NCBI RefSeq assembly: GCF_020400655.1
Contig: NZ_JAINRC010000007.1
Span: 248,001 to 312,000, forward strand
Source of the DNA: Streptomyces spinosus
GTDB lineage: Bacteria; Actinomycetota; Actinomycetes; Streptomycetales; Streptomycetaceae
Direction of reading: 5' to 3'
Length of the DNA: 64,000 nt
Shown here: positions 16,902-27,329 of the stretch, one piece after another
Position numbering within the stretch: the first letter of the stretch is position 1
Layout of the letters: the number at the start of each line of letters is the position of its first letter
Program-made: the position numbers and the translations under genes
Notes under the pieces: model-generated
The model's input: only the letters and a program-made list of their open reading frames with translations
Databases searched by the model: none
What the model was told of the DNA's origin: nothing

Positions 16902-18133
16902 CTCGGCTCCAGCGGGATCGCCGCGGACAGCGCGGTGCCCTCGCCGGGCGCCGACTCGATCGTGAGGGTGCCGCCCAGCTGGCGCAGGCGGGCACGGATG
17001 GCGGGCAGGCCGTGGCCGCGCGCGTCGGCCGGGGCGGCCGCGGCGGCGGGCGGTGTGCGCGGGGTGCGCGGGTCGAAGCCGCGGCCGTCGTCCGTGACGT
17101 CGAGGACGATCTGGTCGTCCAGACAGGTCAGGGTGAGGGTCGCGGTCGTGGCCGCCGCGTGTTCGCGGACGTTGGCGAGGGCGCCCTGGGCGATGCGCAG
17201 CAGGGCCGACTCCACGGGGGCGGCGAGCGGGACGGGCGGGCTGCCCTCGGTGTGGACGCGGACGGTGAGCGCCGGTGTCGTCTCCCGCTCGGCGACGGCG
17301 CGCAGGGCCCGGAGCAGGCCGCCGCCCCCGGCCAGGTCGGCCGGGGTCAGGTCGTGGACGAAGCGGCGGGCCTCGGCGAGGCTGCGCTCGGCGATGGCCG
17401 CCGCCGTGCGGACGTGGTCGCGGGCGGTGCCGGGCGCCGTGTCCCAGAGGCGGTCGGCCGCCTGGAGCAGCATGCGCTGGCTGGACAGGCCCTGGGCGAG
17501 GGCGTCGTGGATCTCCCGGGCGAGCCGTTCGCGTTCGGCGAGGGTGCCCTCGCGGCGCTCGGTGGCGGCGAGTTCGCGCCGGGTGCGGACCAGGTCGTCG
17601 ATCAGGGCCTGCTGGCGGGCCGCCTGGCGCTGCATGACGACGAACACGGTGGTGGCCACGGCGGCGACCGCGGGCGGTGCGAGCAGCACGTTCGGGTCGG
17701 GCCAGCCGGCGAGGCCGAGCTGGGTGGCCACCGCGAGCGCGGTGAGGAGCGCGACCAACGGGATCGCGGCGCGCGGCGGGAGGGTGCGCAGGCCGGTGTA
17801 GAAGAGCGGGACCGCGCACCAGGCGAAGCTCGGGGCGAGGACGACGAGGAACGCCCACGCGGCGACGACCAGGCCGAGCCAGGCGAGGCGGCGCGGGGCC
17901 GGCCGGGTGCCGAGGGCGGGGCCGAGGACGTAGAGCGCGGCCAGCAGCGCCGACAGGGCGATCACCCAGGGGGTGTGCGGTCCGCCGGCGTGCCGGGCCA
18001 GGTAACGGGCGACGGACGCGGACAGCAGCACGAAGAACGCCGTGTGCATGACGACGGTGAGGGCACGGGTGTCGTCGCGCTCGGGCTCGGCCACCGCAAG
18101 CACCTCCCTCTCCGCGCTGAACTGGGCAAACAC
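16898..18133 (-). CDS. senS: SenS-like sensor histidine kinase
   Basis: This protein of up to 411 residues has about five membrane segments in the first 170 residues, then the HisKA_3 box LAREIHDALAQGLSS with the phospho-His near 208, and an HATPase domain with DVTDDGRGFD and GHGLPAIRARL. This is the layout of SenS, whose membrane part senses oxidised haem-binding HbpS. Codons GTG at about residues 11 and 14 (before LAVAEPERDD and AEPERDD) are alternative starts that still keep all domains. It is divergent from hbpS and translationally coupled to senR. Confidence 0.88.
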   Translation of the reverse strand: MFAQFSAEREVLAVAEPERDDTRALTVVMHTAFFVLLSASVARYLARHAGGPHTPWVIALSALLAALYVLGPALGTRPAPRRLAWLGLVVAAWAFLVVLAPSFAWCAVPLFYTGLRTLPPRAAIPLVALLTALAVATQLGLAGWPDPNVLLAPPAVAAVATTVFVVMQRQAARQQALIDDLVRTRRELAATERREGTLAERERLAREIHDALAQGLSSQRMLLQAADRLWDTAPGTARDHVRTAAAIAERSLAEARRFVHDLTPADLAGGGGLLRALRAVAERETTPALTVRVHTEGSPPVPLAAPVESALLRIAQGALANVREHAAATTATLTLTCLDDQIVLDVTDDGRGFDPRTPRTPPAAAAAPADARGHGLPAIRARLRQLGGTLTIESAPGEGTALSAAIPLEPR

Positions 18134-18162
18134 CCACCATTGTGCCCACGCCCGGAAGTCTC

Positions 18163-18186
18163 GGGGTCATCCGATCGGATGACCCC
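18163..18186. promoter_or_regulatory. Perfect 24-bp palindrome in the senS-hbpS intergenic region
   Basis: The half-site GGGGTCATCCGA is followed directly by its exact reverse complement. It lies 29 bases upstream of the senS start and 98 bases upstream of hbpS. A two-fold symmetric site in the middle of a divergent two-component locus is most simply the binding site of dimeric SenR. Confidence 0.75.
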
Positions 18187-18284
18187 TGGGGCATCCGGTC
18201 CGGCGACGGGACCCGGCTCGCACCGGGCGGAGGATCGGTTCCGGGAGCGACCCCGCCCCCGCCTCTACCGGAAGGTTCCCCAGC

Positions 18285-18845
18285 ATGCCCAGCCGCAAGA
18301 AGCCGTCCCCGCGTACCCGCGTCCTCGTCGGCGGTGCCGCCCTGGCCGTCGTCGGTGCCGGTGTCGTCGGCACGGTGGCCGCCAGCGCCGCCGGCTCCAC
18401 GGACGCCACGCCCGCCGCCGTCGCGGCCCGCGACGGCGAGCTGACCCAGAGCACGCACCTCACCCTGGACGCCGCGACGAAGGCGGCGCGCGCCGCTGTC
18501 GAGGCGGCCGAGAAGGACGGCCGGCACGTGTCCGTGGCCGTCGTCGACCGCACCGGCAACACGCTGGTCACGCTGCGCGGGGACGGAGCCGGACCGCAGT
18601 CGTACGCGTCCGCCGAGCGCAAGGCGTTCACCGCGGTGTCGTGGAACGCGCCGACCTCGGAGCTGGCCGGGCGGCTGGCCCAGGCGCCGACCCTGAAGGA
18701 CATCCCGGGCACGCTGTTCCTCGCGGGCGGCACGCCGGTGACCGCCAAGGGCGCCCCGGTCGCGGGCATCGGCGTCGCGGGCGCCCCGTCGGGCGACCTG
18801 GACGAGCGGTACGCGCGGGCGGGCGCGGCGGTGCTGGGCCGCTGA
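18285..18845 (+). CDS. hbpS: HbpS, secreted haem-binding redox sensor protein
   Basis: This 186-residue protein belongs to the GlcG/HbpS (DUF336) family. A basic N-terminus, hydrophobic stretch and AxA site near residue 35 form a signal peptide. The mature domain shows LTLDAATKAARAAVEAAEKDG, VSVAVVDRTGNTLVTLRGDGA and AGGTPVTAKGAPVAGIGVAG, the family core. In S. reticuli the octameric HbpS binds haem outside the cell and controls the kinase SenS. The divergent senS-senR genes and the downstream katG-furS genes make this assignment strong. AAGGTTCC is a weak ribosome binding site before the ATG. Confidence 0.92.
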   Translation: MPSRKKPSPRTRVLVGGAALAVVGAGVVGTVAASAAGSTDATPAAVAARDGELTQSTHLTLDAATKAARAAVEAAEKDGRHVSVAVVDRTGNTLVTLRGDGAGPQSYASAERKAFTAVSWNAPTSELAGRLAQAPTLKDIPGTLFLAGGTPVTAKGAPVAGIGVAGAPSGDLDERYARAGAAVLGR

Positions 18846-18869
18846 CGCGCCTGGTTCCGCCGGAACGCG

Positions 18870-18909
18870 GGACGTCCGGGTCCGCCCTGCGGGGCGGACC
18901 CGGACGTCC
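18870..18909. terminator. Strong bidirectional terminator between hbpS and katG
   Basis: A perfect 18-bp stem, with left arm 18870-18887 beginning GGACGTCCGG, closes a TGCG loop between convergent genes. Confidence 0.8.
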
Positions 18910-18943
18910 TGTGCCACGGGTCGGGCGTGCGGGGACCGCTCGG

Positions 18944-21169
<2,226 letters not shown>

Positions 21170-21202
21170 GGCAATCCTTCCGAACTGTGCGGAACTCGGT
21201 GC

Positions 21203-21640
21203 TCAGGAACGGCGGCCGGTGGAACAGCCGGGGCACAGGCCCCAGTACACGACCTCGGCCTCGTCGATGGTGAAGCCGTGGTCGTCGGCGGCGGTCAGGC
21301 AGGGCGCGTCACCGACGGCGCAGTCGACGTCGGCGACGGTGCCGCAGGACCGGCACACGACGTGGTGGTGGTTGTCGCCCACGCGTCCCTCGTACCGGGC
21401 CGGGTGGCCGGCCGGCTCGATACGGCGTACCAGACCCGCCGCGGTCAGCGCGTGCAGGGCCTCGTAGACGGCTTGCAGGGAGATGTGGCCTACGCGATCG
21501 CGGACCCCGGAGGCGATGGCCTCGACGCCGAGGTGGTCGCCGTCCCGGACGGTCTCCAGCAACGCGACGCGGGCTGCCGTCACGCGCAGGCCGGCACCGC
21601 GGAGCTCCTCGGCGGTGGTCGGGGTCGGGGAGGCGGTCAT
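21203..21640 (-). CDS. furS: FurS, Fur-family redox repressor of katG
   Basis: This 145-residue regulator has the Fur winged helix (GLRVTAARVALLETV and HISLQAVYEALHALTAAGLV) and the metal-binding part DNHHHVVCRSCG plus CPGC, two Cys pairs for structural zinc. In S. reticuli the thiol-reduced, zinc-bound form represses furS-cpeB. Its place directly upstream of katG supports the same role. An imperfect dyad at 21653-21673, just before its start codon, is a possible operator. Confidence 0.92.
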   Translation of the reverse strand: MTASPTPTTAEELRGAGLRVTAARVALLETVRDGDHLGVEAIASGVRDRVGHISLQAVYEALHALTAAGLVRRIEPAGHPARYEGRVGDNHHHVVCRSCGTVADVDCAVGDAPCLTAADDHGFTIDEAEVVYWGLCPGCSTGRRS

Positions 21641-21652
21641 GGGGCCGAACCT

Positions 21653-21673
21653 ATCCTCATAAACACGAGGGAT
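21653..21673. promoter_or_regulatory. Possible FurS operator
   Basis: ATCCTC and GAGGGAT form an inverted repeat with one extra G across an AT-rich 8-base spacer, 13 bases upstream of the furS start. The rest of the 303-base divergent gap to the next gene holds an AT-richer stretch to about 21700 and no gene. Confidence 0.35.
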
Positions 21674-21943
21674 TCAAGAAAACGAACGGTGCAATTTTGG
21701 CCGAGTGGCGTCGCCCCGCGTCCACTTCCCCGCCCCCTTCCACCCACCGCACATTTGCCCGTGCATACACCCATTTCGGCCGACCGGAGGTCGGCCCCGG
21801 GCATCCCCGCATCATCGTGCCCCGACCGGGCGCGATCCGCGCGGCAAGCCGGGCGGTCCTCCGAACCGGTGACCCGGCACATGAACCCGCCCGGGCGAGA
21901 AACCCGGAGCCCGTCACCGAGGTGGCCGTCGAGAGGGACGCTC

Positions 21944-23005
21944 ATGGACCTGGACGCCGTCGCCGACGAGCTGTACGGGTTGCGGCCGGAGGAGTTCGTG
22001 GCCGCCCGCGACCGCCGCGCCCGGGACGCCCGCAAGGCCGGTGACCAGGCCCTCGCCAAGGAGATCGGCGCCTTGCGGCGGCCGAGCCTGGCCGCCTGGG
22101 TCAGCAATCTGCTGGTGCGCCGGCAGCCGGAGGAGGTCCAGCCGCTGCTCGGCCTCGGCGAGGAGCTGCGCCGCGCGCACCGCGAGCTGAACGGCACGGA
22201 GCTGCGGAGACTGGCCCGTCGGCAGAACGAGGTGATCGGCGCGCTGGGACGGCAGGCCCGGCAGCTGGCCGCGCGGGCGGGGCACCCGGTGGGCGAGGGC
22301 GTCCAGCGCGAGGTCGAGGAGACCCTGCACGCCGCGCTCGCCGACCCGGAGGCCGCGCGGGAGTGGGCGGCGGGGCGGCTGGTGAAGCCGCTCAACTCGT
22401 TGATCGGCTTCCCGGCGGCGGACCAGGCCCTGCTCGGCGGCCGGACCGCACCCGAGCCGAAGAAGCCCGCCCGCGGCGAGGGCGGCGGGGGCCGGCAGGA
22501 GGGCAAGGCGCGGGAAGCGGGCAAGGCCCGCGAGGAGGCCAAGGCCCGGAAACAAGGCCAGGCCCGGGAAGCGGGCAAGGCCCGGGAAGCGGGCAAGGCC
22601 CGGGAAGAGGGCAAGGCCCGGGAAGCGGGCAAGGCCCGGGAAGAGGGCAAGGCCCGGCTTGACGAAGACCGGGAAGCCGAGGAGCAGCACCGCCGAGAGG
22701 CCGAGGAACAACGCCGACGCGTCGCCGAGGCCCGCGAGGCGGAGCGGGAGCTGCGCGCACACGAGGAGGAGGCCGACGCCGCCGCACGGGAGGCGGCGGA
22801 GGCCGGCGCGCGGGAGCGGGTCCGTGAGCTGCGGGACCGGCTCCGGGACGCCGAGGCGGAGCAGCAGCGGGCCAGGGCCGCGGAGCGGGACGCGCGGGAC
22901 CGGGAGCGGCAGACCGGCCGCGCGGTCCGGGAGGCCAGGCGCCGCGCCGAGCAGGCCGCCGCACGGCTGGAGCGGACGGCCACGGGTGCGGGTTCGCGCG
23001 GCTGA
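21944..23005 (+). CDS. Coiled-coil protein with hexapeptide repeats, unknown function
   Basis: This 353-residue cytoplasmic protein has a conserved-looking N-terminal domain (about residues 1-165, DLDAVADELYGLRPEEFVAARD, then RRPSLAAWVSNLLVRR) and a highly charged Glu/Arg/Ala coiled coil after 185. Between them lie nine copies of a GKAREA/GKAREE hexapeptide. Such proteins occur in many Streptomyces without a known role; the basic, alternating charge could bind nucleic acid or form a long single helix. GAGAGGGACG precedes the ATG. The gene is divergent from furS. Confidence 0.8.
   Translation: MDLDAVADELYGLRPEEFVAARDRRARDARKAGDQALAKEIGALRRPSLAAWVSNLLVRRQPEEVQPLLGLGEELRRAHRELNGTELRRLARRQNEVIGALGRQARQLAARAGHPVGEGVQREVEETLHAALADPEAAREWAAGRLVKPLNSLIGFPAADQALLGGRTAPEPKKPARGEGGGGRQEGKAREAGKAREEAKARKQGQAREAGKAREAGKAREEGKAREAGKAREEGKARLDEDREAEEQHRREAEEQRRRVAEAREAERELRAHEEEADAAAREAAEAGARERVRELRDRLRDAEAEQQRARAAERDARDRERQTGRAVREARRRAEQAAARLERTATGAGSRG
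22502..22663 (+). repeat. 18-bp minisatellite inside a coding region
   Basis: Nine in-frame 18-bp units run from 22502 to 22663, with consensus GGCAAGGCCCGGGAAGCG. Units 4, 5, 6, 7 and 8 are nearly identical, varying mainly between GCG (Ala) and GAG (Glu) at the sixth codon. Copy number is likely to vary between strains. Confidence 0.92.
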
Positions 23006-23009
23006 CCCG

Positions 23010-23219
23010 GCCGTGACCGCCACCGCCATGACCACCGTCACCGTAGCCGCCGTACCAGCCGTAGTCCTCGACGTCGTACCGGACGTTGTCGTGACCCCGT
23101 CCGTAGCCTCCGTGGTCACCGCGGTCGCCGCGGTCACCGACGGCGTGGTGGGCTGCCACCGGGGACGCCGGAGCGGCGGAGGCCGATGCGTGCGTGTCAC
23201 CAACGTCCCGGGACAGCAC
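23010..23219 (-). pseudogene. Possible remnant of a secreted Gly/Tyr/Asp/His-rich protein
   Basis: On the minus strand this stretch reads THASASAAPASPVAAHH and then GDRGDRGDHGGYGRGHD, DVEDYGWYGGYGDGGHG and GGGGHGRV. Tyr, Trp, Asn and Asp codons ending in C or G are rare by chance in a shadow frame, and ASASAA resembles the end of a signal peptide. There is no hydrophobic core or good start in front of it, and no stop before it runs into the opposing coiled-coil gene. It is therefore best seen as a fragment without either end. It may also be spurious. Confidence 0.35.
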
Positions 23220-23224
23220 ACCTA

Positions 23225-23245
23225 GGGGGTAGAGGCTCTACCCCC
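23225..23245 (-). terminator. Terminator of the TetR-PP2C operon
   Basis: GGGGGTAGAG and CTCTACCCCC are a 10-bp inverted repeat around one base, 5 bases after the phosphatase stop codon. Confidence 0.65.
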
Positions 23246-23250
23246 GTCCG

Positions 23251-24396
23251 TCAGCCGGCGGCGGGCGCCCCGTCGCGCTGGACGACCATCATGGCCATGT
23301 CGTCCTGGACCAGTCCGCCCGCGTGGGCGCGCAGGTCGGCGACGATCTCCCGCAGCAGGGGGCCGGGCTGGAGGTGGGACCACTTCGCGAGGCGTTCGGC
23401 GAGCGGGTAGAACGTGCCCTCGCTGTCGCGGGTCTCGGTGACGCCGTCGGTGTAGAGCAGGATCCTGTCCCCGTCGTGGAAGGGGAAGGTCGCCGCGGTG
23501 TACGTGGTGTCGGACAGGGCGCCCAGGCCGAGCGGCGGAGCGGGGTCGGTGACGTGGAGGGCGGTGGCGGTCCCGGACGACCGGCCCAGCAGGAGGGGCG
23601 GCGGATGCCCGCAGCTGATCACGTGCACCACCGGCTGGTCGTCCGGGATGTCGAGCACGGCGGCGGTGACGAAGCGCTCCCCGGCGTACGGGTCGGCTTC
23701 CGAGAACTCGTTGAGGCCCCAGTGGACGGCGTCCTCCACGTAGGCGACGAGTTCGGGCAGCGCGATGGGACGGTGGGCGGCGGCGCGGAAGGCGCCCAGC
23801 ACGATGGCGGTGTCGCTGATGGAGGCGAGGCCCTTGCCGCGGACGTCCCCGATGACCAGGCGGGTGGAGCGGGAGGTCCGGGCCGCGGCGTAGAGGTCGC
23901 CGCCGATGTAGGTGTCGGCCTCGGCGCTGTGGTACTCGCTGGCGAGGGCCAGCGGTCCGGCGCGCGTGGGCAGCGGACGCAGGACGACCCGCTGCGCGGT
24001 GTCCGAGACGGCGCGCGCTCTGAGCAGTTCCCGTCCGCGCCGGTCCCGCAGGTGGGTGAAGACGACCAGCAGCGCGCAGAGCGCCGTGAGCGTGCACAGT
24101 TCGACCAGCACGCTCTCGGTGAGCAGGGTGTCCCGCTCGGTCCCGGCGGCGATCAGCGCGAGGACGGCCAGTGCGCCGACCAGCGACGTGGCTCTCGGGC
24201 CGTAGGCCATGGCGGTGAACGCGGTGGCGACGACCAGGAGGTGGGCGAGATGGATGTCCGGCGGCAGGAACGCGTCGGCCGTCGGTATGGCGATGACCAC
24301 CAGCAGCGGGGCGACCAGCCAGAGCGGGTGGGGAGATCCCCGCTCCCAGCCCGGCAGGACCCTTGTGGTGTGTGTCTTCGTCGTCGCAGCCGTCAC
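23251..24396 (-). CDS. Membrane-anchored PP2C (SpoIIE-type) phosphatase
   Basis: This 381-residue protein has three or four membrane segments in the first 115 residues and then a SpoIIE-type phosphatase domain: IGGDLYAAARTS, VIGDVRGKGLASI, ISCGHPPPLLL, LLYTDGVTE and VQDDMAMMVV. It probably dephosphorylates an anti-anti-sigma factor near the membrane. The GTG start at 24396 has GGAG 6 bases upstream and overlaps the TetR stop (GTGA). The domain is closely similar to the truncated phosphatase at the right edge of the window (IGGDLYAA, GDVRGKGL), so the two are paralogues. Confidence 0.88.
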   Translation of the reverse strand: MTAATTKTHTTRVLPGWERGSPHPLWLVAPLLVVIAIPTADAFLPPDIHLAHLLVVATAFTAMAYGPRATSLVGALAVLALIAAGTERDTLLTESVLVELCTLTALCALLVVFTHLRDRRGRELLRARAVSDTAQRVVLRPLPTRAGPLALASEYHSAEADTYIGGDLYAAARTSRSTRLVIGDVRGKGLASISDTAIVLGAFRAAAHRPIALPELVAYVEDAVHWGLNEFSEADPYAGERFVTAAVLDIPDDQPVVHVISCGHPPPLLLGRSSGTATALHVTDPAPPLGLGALSDTTYTAATFPFHDGDRILLYTDGVTETRDSEGTFYPLAERLAKWSHLQPGPLLREIVADLRAHAGGLVQDDMAMMVVQRDGAPAAG

Positions 24397-25187
24397 GTCG
24401 TGCTCCGATCCGTGGTGCGGGATCCGCCGGTGCGGGATTCGTGGGTGCGGGTTGCGGTGCGGGATCCGCCGTCGGCAGGTGTGGGTGTGGCGCCGTCGTC
24501 GTCGGTCAGCCGGGTGAGCCATTCGCACAACAGTGCTCGTTCCGCCGGGGAGAGCGCGCACGGAGACTCGCGGCGCAGCAGCGCCGCCAGGGTGGTGGCG
24601 GCCCGCCCCCTGGTCACCGGCGGGGACGTGCCGCCCGTGGACGCCTCCGGAACGAGGACACCGGCCAGTACGATGTCCCTGACCCGCGCCGACAGGTCGG
24701 TGCCGGGCCGCGTCCCGGGCCGGGTCAGGAGGGTGAGCGCCACACCGGTGTTCGCCGAGATCACGATGTCGGCCGCCCGGCCGGGCTCGACCGCGAGGCG
24801 CCCCGCCTGTGCCACGCGCTCCAGCGTGGCGCGCAGCAGTGCGTGCATCTCGTCGATCGCCTTCGGCACGCAGGCCGGCCCCGGGGCGGCCATCAGGCGG
24901 TACAGATTGGGGTGCTCCAGGGCGAACTGGGTGTGCTGGTCCCAGCCGCGCCGCAGGTCCGCGACCGGATCGGCGGTCGGCTCGGCCGCCTGTTCGGCGG
25001 CCAGGTACCGCGCGAACCCCTGATCCACGACCGCGGCCAGGAGCGTGTCCTTGTCGCCGAAGAGGCGGTAGATGACGGGCTGCCGCACACCCGCCTTCTC
25101 GGCAACGCCGCGGGTGGCCACGTCCCCGGTCGGGGACGCCTCCAGCAGTTCGGTCGCCGCCTCCAGGATCAGCGATCGCTTGCTCAC
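24393..25187 (-). CDS. TetR-family regulator with repetitive C-terminal tail
   Basis: This 264-residue protein has a TetR helix-turn-helix at about 20-50 (GDVATRGVAEKAGVRQPVIYRLFGDKDTLLAAVV) and a ligand domain to about 190. The last 30 residues (GSRTATRTHESRTGGSRTT) come from imperfect repeats of GTGCGGGATCCGCCG in the DNA at about 24414-24473 and are likely disordered. It is co-translated with the phosphatase. The start is GTG; a dyad GTTATC-AAC-GATACC begins one base upstream and is probably its own operator. Confidence 0.85.
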   Translation of the reverse strand: MSKRSLILEAATELLEASPTGDVATRGVAEKAGVRQPVIYRLFGDKDTLLAAVVDQGFARYLAAEQAAEPTADPVADLRRGWDQHTQFALEHPNLYRLMAAPGPACVPKAIDEMHALLRATLERVAQAGRLAVEPGRAADIVISANTGVALTLLTRPGTRPGTDLSARVRDIVLAGVLVPEASTGGTSPPVTRGRAATTLAALLRRESPCALSPAERALLCEWLTRLTDDDGATPTPADGGSRTATRTHESRTGGSRTTDRSTT

Positions 25188-25202
25188 GTTATCAACGATA
25201 CC
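25188..25202. promoter_or_regulatory. Autoregulatory TetR operator candidate
   Basis: GTTATC and GATACC flank AAC and match at 5 of 6 positions. The site touches the TetR start codon. An AT-richer promoter-like stretch follows to about 25240. Confidence 0.45.
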
Positions 25203-25392
25203 AAGGGTGGTTTAATCGGAACATACTTCTTCTTTTCCGGATTCGACCCATGAGTGCCGGAAGACGTGCTCACCCGTGCGGACGTGTGTCGTCACGCCGT
25301 CCGTGCACGGACGGCGGTGCGTGGTCCGGCAGCCGTGTGATGTTTCCCCCACGACGTGAGGGACCGGGGGCCGGCGGGCAACGTTCCCCTTC

Positions 25393-26610
25393 ATGCCCCA
25401 CGCGAACCCCTTGCGGCAGGTGACGACCACGGCGGCGACCCCGGTGCTCCGCACGCCGCCCACCCGGACCGGCGCGGCGACCGCCGGGCCCGCCGCACCG
25501 GCCGCCCCGCCCTCCCTGCCGTCCCTCACCGGGCTGCGCTGGATGGCGGCGCTGCTGGTGTTCGGACTGCACGTGCACAACTTCGGCTGGTTCGGCGGCA
25601 CCGGCGGCCGCCTCGTCTCCTGGGCCTTCGGGGCCGGTGCCACCGGAGTGTCGTTCTTCTTCGTGCTGTCCGGATTCGTCCTGACCTGGTCGGCGCGGCC
25701 CCGCGACCGGGCGCTCGCCTTCTGGCGGCGGCGCGTCGCCCGGATCTTCCCGGTGCACCTGGCCACCCTCACCCTCGCCCTCGTCATGGCGTACACGCTG
25801 TCGCACCAGACACGGCCGACGGCGAAGCAGACACTGGCGAACGCGCTGCTGCTGCACTCCTGGTGGCGCCCGTGGTGGCAGACACTGAACCCGGTGAGCT
25901 GGTCGCTGGCCTGCGAGGCGTTCTTCTACGCCGCCTTCCCGCTGCTGTTCCTGCTGCTGCGCCGGCTCGGGGCGCGCGCCTCGGCCGCGCTGGGCGGGCT
26001 GTCGGCGGTGGCGGTGGCGCTGCTGGCCTGGAGCGACGCCCACCACTGGTGGACCTACTCGGTCTACTCGTTCCCCGCCGCCCGGCTGCCGGAGTTCGTA
26101 CTCGGCGCGGTCACCGCGCGGCTGGTGCTGCTCGGCCGCTGGCGCGGACCCGGCCTGGAGGCCTCGCTCGCCCTGGCCGTCATCGGTTACTTCATGGTCC
26201 CGCAGGTCACGCCCGGCTACTCCGCCACGGTGTGCACCCTCGCCGGGTTCGCCCTGCTCATCCCCGCGGCGGCCGTCGCCGACCTGCGGGGGCTGCCCTC
26301 CCTGTGGCGGCGCCGGCGGATGGTACGGCTCGGGGAGCTGTCGTTCGCCTTCTACATGGTCCACCTGCTGGTCCTGCGCGCGGCGACGGAGGTGCTGGGC
26401 AAGAAGCCGCACTTCGGCGCCCTGACGGGAGGGGCGGTCACCGCGACCGCGTTCACCGTGTCGCTCGCCCTGTCCTGGGCCCTGTACGAGGGGGTGGAGC
26501 GTCCGGCGCGGCGCCTGTTGCTGCGCCGTCGCCGCCTTGCTCCGCAGCCGGACCCGGCACCGGTCCGCCGGGAGGCCCCGGCGGTCAAGGCCGGTCGCAC
26601 GCACGGGTGA
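25393..26610 (+). CDS. Acyltransferase family 3 membrane protein
   Basis: This 405-residue protein has about ten membrane segments and the acyltransferase-3 signatures: SLTGLRWMAALLVFGLHVHNFGWFG (with the conserved His), SFFFVLSGFVLTWSARP, FWRRRVARIFPVHL and SWSLACEAFFYAAFPLL. Relatives O-acylate sugars, peptidoglycan or antibiotics at the membrane. The acceptor is unknown, and no polysaccharide cluster is adjacent. No ribosome binding site is evident before the ATG, so the mRNA may be leaderless. A Pro/Ala/Thr-rich tail precedes the first helix. Confidence 0.88.
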   Translation: MPHANPLRQVTTTAATPVLRTPPTRTGAATAGPAAPAAPPSLPSLTGLRWMAALLVFGLHVHNFGWFGGTGGRLVSWAFGAGATGVSFFFVLSGFVLTWSARPRDRALAFWRRRVARIFPVHLATLTLALVMAYTLSHQTRPTAKQTLANALLLHSWWRPWWQTLNPVSWSLACEAFFYAAFPLLFLLLRRLGARASAALGGLSAVAVALLAWSDAHHWWTYSVYSFPAARLPEFVLGAVTARLVLLGRWRGPGLEASLALAVIGYFMVPQVTPGYSATVCTLAGFALLIPAAAVADLRGLPSLWRRRRMVRLGELSFAFYMVHLLVLRAATEVLGKKPHFGALTGGAVTATAFTVSLALSWALYEGVERPARRLLLRRRRLAPQPDPAPVRREAPAVKAGRTHG

Positions 26611-26699
26611 CGTCCGCAACACCGAGGAGAGTCCCGCGTGATTCGGGGTAGGCGGCTCACCGACACCGGCCCGGCGGCACACCGGCGGGCCGGCACCAC

Positions 26700-27206
26700 G
26701 TGATCGCACCGAAGGAGCCGCATCGACGTGCGCGGGAAGCAGACCGGGACGACCCGACGGCCGGCGACGGCCGGGCCGTGTCCCGCCCGCGCCGCCCGAC
26801 CGGCCCACGCCACGCCGCGCCCCGGCACGGGGGCCCGCGGCCCGGCCTGCGCTCCGAACCACGGCACGGGGGCTCGCGGCCCGGCTCGCCTTCCGGGCAG
26901 TGGCGCGACAGCCCACGCCCCGACCGGTGGACGGCACCACGACACGACGGCCCGTGGCCGGGGCGAGGAGCCGTGCCGCGGGACGGCGGCGTACGGCCGT
27001 CCCGTCCGTCCGGCGTGCCCGTCCCCCGGGCGCCCCGGCCTCCCCAACCCGGACCGTGCCCGGTGCTCCCGCCGTACTCCCGGCCCCGTGGCCACGGCCG
27101 GCGCCACCCCGCGCCTGGGTCGTCCGGCCGGTCCCGCGGCCCCGGACCACCGGCCGGCGGCGCGGTCGGCGAGGTCCGCGCGGTATTCCCGGTCAAACGA
27201 CCCTGA
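26700..27206 (+). CDS. Low-complexity Pro/Arg/Gly-rich hypothetical protein, uncertain
   Basis: The 720-base gap between the acyltransferase and the stressosome operon holds open frames on both strands. The most codon-like is this 168-residue frame, with strongly GC-biased third positions and a repeating pattern RHGGPRPG, RHGGSRPG, RHDGPWPG. The ATG has no ribosome binding site, and no domain is visible. A direct DNA repeat (CGGCACGGGGGC followed by CGCGGCCCGGC) underlies the peptide repeat. It may be a disordered protein or just GC-rich non-coding DNA. Confidence 0.3.
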   Translation: MIAPKEPHRRAREADRDDPTAGDGRAVSRPRRPTGPRHAAPRHGGPRPGLRSEPRHGGSRPGSPSGQWRDSPRPDRWTAPRHDGPWPGRGAVPRDGGVRPSRPSGVPVPRAPRPPQPGPCPVLPPYSRPRGHGRRHPAPGSSGRSRGPGPPAGGAVGEVRAVFPVKRP

Positions 27207-27329
27207 CCTGCGGAAAGTTGCCGGGACCAGGTTTGGCCCGCTCGGACGGCGGGGGCTACGGTGGGCGGTCGGCAATGATCGGTACGGGGAGCCGGCCGAC
27301 CGGCGGACCTGGCTGTGCGAGAGGAGAGG

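Noticed and set aside
22502..22663. CRISPR-like array
   Set aside because: The 18-bp units are contiguous, without spacers, in frame, and code a repeat peptide.
27225..27262. Possible sigma-B promoter before rsbR (GTTT followed by GGGCTAC)
   Set aside because: The -10 element departs from GGGTAY and the spacing is too long.
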